Source: Nannochloris sp. 'desiccata' (Eukaryota > Chlorophyta > Trebouxiophyceae > Chlorellales > Chlorellaceae). From it: a DNA stretch of 64,000 nt. The notes below the pieces were generated by a model. The model made no database searches. It worked only from the letters and a program-made list of their open reading frames with translations, and was not told the origin of the DNA. Both the position numbers and the translations under genes were made by a program. Positions 58,063-64,000 of the stretch are shown in pieces. The number at the start of each line of letters is the position of its first letter. Position 1 is the stretch's first letter. The DNA is taken from NCBI GenBank assembly GCA_019044685.2, contig JAGTXX020000004.1:62001-126000 (forward strand). Direction: 5' to 3'.

Positions 58063-58993
58063 CACGCTCAGGGAAGATAGGCATCACGAAGGGTCCTCTC
58101 CTCTACATCACAGGCACGGGGAAGGTGAGCAGGGGCAGCACACAAAGCAGCATCGGTGATGGCGCTAGGGGTGGTGGACAGCAAGGCAGAAAGCAACAAG
58201 GCTTCAAATTGGCGGTGCCGAGAGGGCTCCAACGTCAAATTTCAAAAATTGACATTTGCTGCAACAATATTGATACATTGACCCTGGATTCTTTCTATTT
58301 ACCATCTTGACTTGACTATAAATCCACCTTTTCCATCTGTCTATGTATCTTTTCATATAATATTGTAACACTGCTACGCCATCAGGCTACTCAGCTCACC
58401 TCGTCTTACATTTGCTGGCAACGTCTCTCCACCGTCTAACAATCTAGTACTGCCCCCGTTATACTATACATAGGCGGAGAACTTACCCTGAGCGGCGCGG
58501 AGGAGTTTTCCAGCGCGATCGGTGGTTGATGAGAACTTCATGGTAGATGCTAAATTTAAAATTACACCGGGAAAGCAGGTCAATATCCATCAAACTACGG
58601 TAGGGGGTTGAAAGGAAACACGTTCCGAGTAGGGAAAATAAATATGGAGGGACGATAGTGGGTATGAAAACTGACTTATACTCGCTTGCTCCTTCGCTAC
58701 CCTCCCTGCTTTGAGTCTCAAGCTGAGCACACAGCACAGGAGTTGCCACCGTGTCAGATGCTGTTAATCGGCATTTCCAAGGGTACCGGTGGCCTGACAG
58801 GCTGAAAAGAATCATTATTGACCCAGTAGCAAAGCAATCTACACTTTTACAGACATCAATTTGATGAAGATTTGCTATTTCTAGCGCTGCTGTTGCACGG
58901 CATCCACCGCAGTCTCTTCTTTTTCTATTTTAAACGCTATTTACACTTGGAAAAGATCTAAACAAACCAACAAAACCACAGGAACTGCACTAC
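58063..58993 (-). pseudogene. Broken third copy of the 508-aa gene
   Basis: 58063-58178 resembles 53763-53877 (middle of exon 2) with indels that destroy the frame. From about 58179 the sequence instead matches 54829 onward (intron), so about 950 bp are missing. From 58416 it matches 54909-55485, including an intact exon 1 at 58487-58541 and the upstream region. A 151-bp insertion sits at 58260-58410. Exon 1 with its donor remains, but no usable exon 2. Confidence 0.88.
58260..58410. mobile_element. Probable solo LTR, 151 bp, with 5-bp target duplication
   Basis: Starts TGCAACAATATTG and ends CGTCTTACA (TG...CA), flanked by TTTGC at 58255-58259 and 58411-58415. Both paralogous copies have the uninterrupted site (GACATTTGCTGGCAAC at about 54900 and 60927), so the insertion is proven by internal empty sites. 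It contains a TATAAAT box near 58317. Size, ends and 5-bp duplication fit a short Ty1/copia-like solo LTR. A nearby 3-base match makes the exact boundary ambiguous by a few bases. Confidence 0.75.
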
Positions 58994-59037
58994 ACTTGAA
59001 AACATATTCCATTAACACCAAAGCTTGGACAGCCCTC

Positions 59038-61061
59038 CTAGACTTTGAATAAACAGGGCGTTTTAACACAGCATGGACACAAACCTAAGGCCGGGGTGGT
59101 AGCAGAAGCAGCAGAGGCAGAAGCAGCTCCTTTATTCAGCATGGCCAGAATGCTTTCCCCAATAGCTGCACCATTAAAAACAGCAAGAGAAACAGCAGTG
59201 CTGGCGTTGCCAGGCAGACTAGTATCTGCTTCTTCAACTTCTTTAAGAAGGTCTTTCTCTCTGTCCTCCATGTATTTGATTGCTGCTTCAGGGTCGAATG
59301 TCACACGACCAGCAGCGGTGTGCTTGGCAGCAGCACGTTCATCAACCTGCCTGCGTTCGGCAAGTTGGCGAAGAAGCTCGGCCATATCCCCACCTACGGT
59401 GCGAAGCTGTGCTGCACGCACCATGTTCTTGAAAGGCTCTGAAGCGTCAGCAGCAGCGCGCAGAGCCTTCTCGGTGGGAACGTACTCAGCTGCTGTTGCA
59501 TTGAATGCGAAAGCTGCTTTGAGTTTTGCAGCAGCAGTAGCATTCATAGTAGAAGCATCTGAAGAAGGAGCTGGAGAAGGAGCGTTGCCAGCCAACAAAG
59601 CCTTCAATATTTTTTCACCAGCCGTAGGGTCCACCAAGCGCTCAGGGAACTGAATACCTCCTGCAACAGGAATGATGCAAGGGAGGGGAGGAGGGGGTGC
59701 CATGCGGAGGGGCGCGTTAATCGTGTTGGTGCCAGCTGCAACCTGGGCCCTTACAAAAGCCTCTACCTGGGCGGTGGTCATTACGACCCCACGCTCAGGG
59801 AAAAGCGGCATCACGAAGGTCCTCTCCTTTACATCAGAGGCAGGGGGAAGGTGAGCAGCGGCAGCAAACAAGGCAGCATTGCTGATGGCGCTAGGGGTGG
59901 TGGAGAGCGCGGAAGCAGGAGAGGTGGCATGTTCCGTGGATACCTCCTCCTCCTCCTGCTGCTGAGTGCAAGAGACGGACGACTCCTCGACGACCTCGTC
60001 GTTGTCAGGAAGGGGAATGTGCAGACATTTCTGCAAGATGTCCACCACAGTGGTAGAAGCAGCAACAGAAGTTGTGGCAGAGGCATCGATGGACGCAGCA
60101 GCAGCAGAGGGAGAGACATCAACTAAAGCTTTGATTGTGCTGCCAGTGTCTTCCTCTACAATACTACCGGGGATCTTCGTGGGAGATTCCACAGTAATGC
60201 AAGGGTCAAAACGGACCCACGCAGACATCACTCCTGCAGGAGGAGCAGGAGAAGCCAGAGCCTCTTTGACGAGAACCTCATTTTGAACGAGGACTGCAAT
60301 CTCTTCATCGTCTTGGAAGAATTCAAAGGAGGCATGAGAACGGCGAGGACGCCAGGAGAAGCATCCAGACATTTTGACTCCACAGAAGGCAGCAGAGGAG
60401 GCTTTGTGGGCGGGGGTGGAGGTGGAGGGTGCAGTGGGCTTGGCGCCGCGACGAGGGGGGGTGACAAGTTTGCTCGCCTTGGCCATTTTATGGGCAAACC
60501 AGACAGTAACTGCAAAGCGGGGGATTCAAATGATAGAAAGGGTCCTGATGAGTGAATACAGCAACAGAAAAGAATGAAAATCAACGAAAAAGACAAAGAA
60601 AGAGCCAAGAGAAACTGAGCAGTGTAATGGGTGTGAGGATGAGGAGGTCAAAACGCAAAATTGTAGAATGCAACATCATGTATATGTTAGAGAGATCATA
60701 AACATTGCTGTTGCAGAAACCAGGCACAGAAAGACACAAAGTATGAAAGAAAATAGTGCAATCACGCAAGAGAGGTGAATAAAAGAGAAAGACACAAAGT
60801 GCTTCCAGGACGCTGTATGGGCGAAATCAACAGACAGACGTGGGCTCAACATAAAACAGCAAGGCAGAAAGCAACAAGGCTTCGAATTGGCGGTGGAGAG
60901 GGCTCCAACGTCAAATTTCAAAAATTGACATTTGCTGGCAACGTCTCTCCACCGTCTAACAATCTAGTACTGCCCCCGTTATACTATGCATAGGCGGAGA
61001 ACTTACCCTGAACGGCGCGGAGGAGTTTTCCAGCGCGATCGGTGGTTGATGAGAACTTCAT
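59038..61061 (-). CDS. Unknown 508-aa Ala/Pro-rich protein, copy 2, 2 exons
   Basis: Exon 1 61007-61061, exon 2 59038-60509, same splice sites as copy 1. Differences from copy 1 visible in the protein are Ala to Val near the end of exon 1 (LLRAVQ), Arg to Leu in AELLRQLAERRQ, and Ser to Ala near the C-terminus. Both copies are intact, which argues that the gene is or was functional. Product unknown. Confidence 0.75.
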
Positions 61062-61513
61062 GGTAGATGCTAAATTTAAATTTACACCGGGAAAGCAGGT
61101 CAATATCCAGCAAACTACGGTAGGGGGTTGAAGGGAAACACGTTCTGAGTAGGGAAAATAAATATGGAGGGACGATAGTGGGTATGAAAACTGACTTATA
61201 CTCGCTTGCTCCTTCGCTACCCTCCCTGCTTTGAGTCTCAAGCTGAGCACACAGCACAGGAGTTGCCACCGTGTCAGATGCTGTTAATCGGCATTTCCAA
61301 GGGTACCGGTGGCCTGACAGGCTGAAAAGAATCATTATTGACCCAGTAGCAAAGCAATCTACACTTTTACAGACATCAATTTGATGAAGATTTGCTATTT
61401 CTAGCGCTGCTGTTGCACGGCATCCACCGCAGTCTCTTCTTTTTCTATTTTAAACGCTATTTACACTTGGAAAAGATCTAAACAAACCAACAAAACCACA
61501 GGAACTGCACTAC

Positions 61514-61609
61514 ACTTGAAAACATATTCCATTAACACCAAAGCTTGGACAGCCCTCCTAGACTTTGAATAAACAGGGCGCTTTAACACAGCATGGACAC
61601 AAACCTAAG
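61514..61609 (-). repeat. 96-bp tail of a further 508-aa gene copy (second block)
   Basis: Same arrangement as 55486-55581: the end of a 508-aa gene copy joined to the sulfotransferase segment. Its presence in both blocks shows the junction arose before the large duplication. Confidence 0.9.
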
Positions 61610-61737
61610 TCTGCCGTCCTTGTTAGGTTTCTTTGTCAAAAAGCTGCGTCCACATAACCTCAGAGCTTATAAACCATCTAGGACAATGCAAAATGCATCA
61701 GCGCTTACCTGATACATTTCAGTAGTCGCCCAACAGT

Positions 61738-62241
61738 CTACATACCGATGTCAGCTGCCAAGCCGATTGGCGGTTGCTGAAAATAAAATACAGTTCTCAA
61801 AGCTAATGATGTTGCCGATTTGCGGGCAACAAAGTTCTCAAATGTACAACTCTTTCCATTGTTAATTTTCTCTGCAACATGTATAGGCTTGGTGCCACCC
61901 ATAAGCTTTTCGTTTCCTGTATGTACATACACGTTTTGCTCAAAGCGTCCCATGGCCTGAGCGCCCTTGCCGTCCTCATAACGAGAAGCCCTCAAATAAT
62001 AATGAAGTATAATGTTTCTAAACAGAAACCCAAATTACTTTACAATCCTCAAAAATACCATCTCTCCTGTCAATGGAGGTGCAGCAGGTGCGTTGTCAAA
62101 ACCTTCAAGCTGCAAAACAAGCTCCAAAATTCCGGAGAGAGGAGACTCAGAGGCATCTTCAATCTCCTCTGCCTTGAAAATTTCTCTAGATATTTCGGAA
62201 GGGCAAGGCTATTAATTTGGGGAGAATGTCATTATAAATAG
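61738..62241 (-). pseudogene. Decayed reading frame, copy 2
   Basis: Counterpart of 55691-56212, with the same in-frame TAA and an extra base near 61791 relative to copy 1, so the C-terminal frames of the two differ. Amino-acid changes (Glu to Lys, Ala to Val, Asp to Asn) are frequent for such recent copies, in line with loss of constraint. Confidence 0.4.
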
Positions 62242-62752
62242 GGTTTTAGGATGGAGCAGAGCAAGATGCAAGCAAGAATTCCACGCTGGGCTTGAGACAA
62301 GGTTGCTACGATAGGCGCTTGATGCTTGGCACAGCCAAAACAGCTCAAGGTTTGCCCGCTTGGGTCCTTGAGACTGCTTCATGCATGAAGACGTACGCTT
62401 TGAGTGTATTTATCGATTTCAACTTGGCTACTCGCCTATTTTTAGCCCAAATGTCAACTCTTCATGAGAGTTCACTCTTTAAAAGACGCCCTGCCCTTTT
62501 TAGTTGCTTGTGGCATAGCCTCACACGAATAACAGACATATTACCAGTATTTAACTGCAATAATACATAGAATACATTATCAATAAAAACCTTGAATTGG
62601 GTGAAGGTAGTTTAATAAAAGCATTATCAATCCCTGGATTACTTTAAAAACCCAACATAATAAAAATTCGGCAACTAAAAAGTTGCCGCCACTGCTCCTG
62701 TTTTCACTTATTTTTAACTTTCATTTATTCATTTCTACTGATCTAGTCACAC

Positions 62753-63892
62753 TTACTGTAATAATCCAGCTTCAAAACGTCTTGCTACATAATCCACACA
62801 CCGGAACCCTTCCCCTACAGCTCCACCATCGTTATTGTAAAAGTATCCATCATGAAAACCTTGATCCTTATACCAGCGCATATGATCTGAACATTCCTCT
62901 ACCACATGTGCTTGCAAGCGTCTAAACTTCTCAAGTACAGCATCAAAATCAGGTTTACTTTCAGGGTCGATTGAATGTGCCTCCCTAATTGCAGTAATAC
63001 GACTATCCAAGGATGCTTCTGCAAGGCGGTACACTTCTTGATCCAGAGCATTTGTCTCTTCGATAAATTCAATCATCTCTGCTGGAATGGAATCTTTCGT
63101 AGGGTACCTGCCAGTTTGATTTTTAGCGGAAGTATACGCTATGTCCCTAAAAGTAAGGCCGTACTCTAAAGCAAAGGCGACAACCGCCTCATCAAATCGC
63201 TCTTGGACAAAGATAAAATCGTAAGGTTGCAAAGCATCAAATGGGGTAGCTTCTTTAGGTTTATCTGCGATATCTTTGAACATAAGATTCTCTTCCTGGA
63301 TGACATATTCCTTCATTTTGTCCAACACTTCTTGAGGTATGGGCTGATTATCAGAAAGCGCTTTGTTGGTCATAGTTAACAAATCTGGAGCCCCTTTCGC
63401 TCCTCCTTCTCGATAGACAAAGAAAAAATGACTAATAACGCGGGAAACAGGGTCGCGAACAGAGGTGAAGAGTAATGGATTTCTTAATTGAGCAGCTAGG
63501 ACCGAGTCATATTTGCCGTGGTCTGTGATTGCGAGGTGTTTGAAACCTAGTTGACGATATCTAGCAATCTGTGTAGTGCCACGGGTCGCTTCCCAGAAGC
63601 CGTAAACTTGTCCGTTTTCATCTACAGGCATGGTCATGCAGGTCATGGCGTGATGGGCGCAGAGGCCATTGAGAATCCCTTTGAGAGTGCTTCCTCCAGT
63701 TTTCTTCGTCTTTACAAGCCAGAAATCACGAGGGAAGATGCTAGGAGCAGAGAGCGAGAGGAGAGAATTTGGACTATTGAATTTTGTTGAGTATAAAGCA
63801 GTAGAAGAGAGGTCAGCTGCTGTTCCAGTAGAAGCAGCAGCAATCAAGGCAGCGATGTCGTCAGAGGCAAAAGCAGAAGTAGTTTCAGGCAC
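62753..63892 (-). CDS. Carbohydrate sulfotransferase copy 2, altered N-terminus
   Basis: From ALYSTKFNSP onward (63800 and below) this matches the 403-aa sulfotransferase with few changes and a 6-bp deletion (two codons) in the DIADLNKPKE region. KTKKTGGSTL and SVRDPVSRVISHFFF are intact. Upstream of the duplication edge the membrane anchor is absent. In its place the frame continues into Ala/Ser/Thr-rich sequence (AFASDDIAALIAAASTG), opening at a GTG with no in-frame ATG before a stop near 63945. Either the first exon lies outside the window, or the copy lost its start and anchor and is a pseudogene. Confidence 0.6.
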   Translation of the reverse strand: MPETTSAFASDDIAALIAAASTGTAADLSSTALYSTKFNSPNSLLSLSAPSIFPRDFWLVKTKKTGGSTLKGILNGLCAHHAMTCMTMPVDENGQVYGFWEATRGTTQIARYRQLGFKHLAITDHGKYDSVLAAQLRNPLLFTSVRDPVSRVISHFFFVYREGGAKGAPDLLTMTNKALSDNQPIPQEVLDKMKEYVIQEENLMFKDIADKPKEATPFDALQPYDFIFVQERFDEAVVAFALEYGLTFRDIAYTSAKNQTGRYPTKDSIPAEMIEFIEETNALDQEVYRLAEASLDSRITAIREAHSIDPESKPDFDAVLEKFRRLQAHVVEECSDHMRWYKDQGFHDGYFYNNDGGAVGEGFRCVDYVARRFEAGLLQ

Positions 63893-64000
63893 CTCGACGC
63901 TGGATTTCGTGGTTCCATAGTTATCGCTATATTTAAAAAAGATTTATAAAGAAGAGAGAGCGCTAGAAGGTGAGTTAAGGTTTCAAACCTGGTTTAGCCG
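63893..64000. other. Window edge upstream of sulfotransferase copy 2
   Basis: Contains an acceptor-like AAATATAG at about 63930 on the minus strand that could receive an upstream exon outside the window. Nothing else can be said. Confidence 0.3.

Larger units (their letters stand above)
58994..63800. repeat. Segmental duplication, copy 2 (about 4.8 kb)
   Basis: Near-identical to 52967-57777. Differences seen by eye are scattered single substitutions and a few small indels. The right edge, at 63800, lies in the sulfotransferase coding sequence, after which the two copies are unrelated. Confidence 0.95.

Noticed and set aside
58260..58410. MITE instead of solo LTR
   Set aside because: The ends show no inverted repeats, while TG...CA with a 5-bp duplication fits an LTR better.

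Overview
This window is nuclear DNA from a eukaryote, most likely a photosynthetic one (an alga or a plant-lineage protist). The reasons are spliceosomal GT-AG introns in most genes (one GC-AG), a plastid-type phosphomethylpyrimidine synthase (ThiC) beginning with a transit-like leader, mitochondrial ATP synthase beta and succinyl-CoA ligase alpha with presequences, a longin R-SNARE of the plant VAMP72 type, ATG12, a DEAH-box splicing helicase and an AMT1-type ammonium transporter. I cannot name the species. Exon boundaries given here were worked out by hand from splice sites, reading phase and protein continuity.

Left part (1-15.4 kb) is dense in housekeeping genes: tRNA dimethylallyltransferase, two unrecognised genes, SUCLG1, ICln (CLNS1A), THIC, a secreted cupredoxin in four exons, AMT1, and a PQ-loop membrane protein. 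From 15.7 to 17.4 kb there is a decayed LRR-like coding region on the minus strand, split by a 701-bp non-autonomous hAT element with perfect 14-bp terminal inverted repeats and an 8-bp target duplication.

Middle part (17.7-43.4 kb): a secreted protein of about 1295 aa, most of it roughly 95 copies of a 10-11 residue Gly/Ser/Asn/Pro/Gln repeat; a Gln-rich protein and a 99-aa ATG12 that shares a short divergent intergenic region with DHX16/Prp2; an ABCB6/HMT1-type ABC transporter; the R-SNARE; a UVR+TPR protein; mitochondrial ATP synthase beta; an unrecognised protein; a NEPRO/Rmp1-like nucleolar protein; a zinc MDR dehydrogenase; and a small secreted basic protein.

Right part (44.2-64 kb) looks devoted to extracellular carbohydrate. 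It holds a membrane-anchored giant with two LamG-like and two GT-B glycosyltransferase domains (1950 aa in one gene model), a type II membrane sulfotransferase-like protein, and a segmental duplication. A block of about 4.8 kb (52967-57777) recurs almost identically at 58994-63800. Each block carries a two-exon gene of unknown function (508 aa), a 96-bp tail of a further copy of that gene, a decayed reading frame, and a carbohydrate sulfotransferase gene. Between the blocks lies a third, broken copy of the 508-aa gene with an internal deletion of about 950 bp and a 151-bp insertion that reads as a solo LTR. Its empty site survives in both intact copies.
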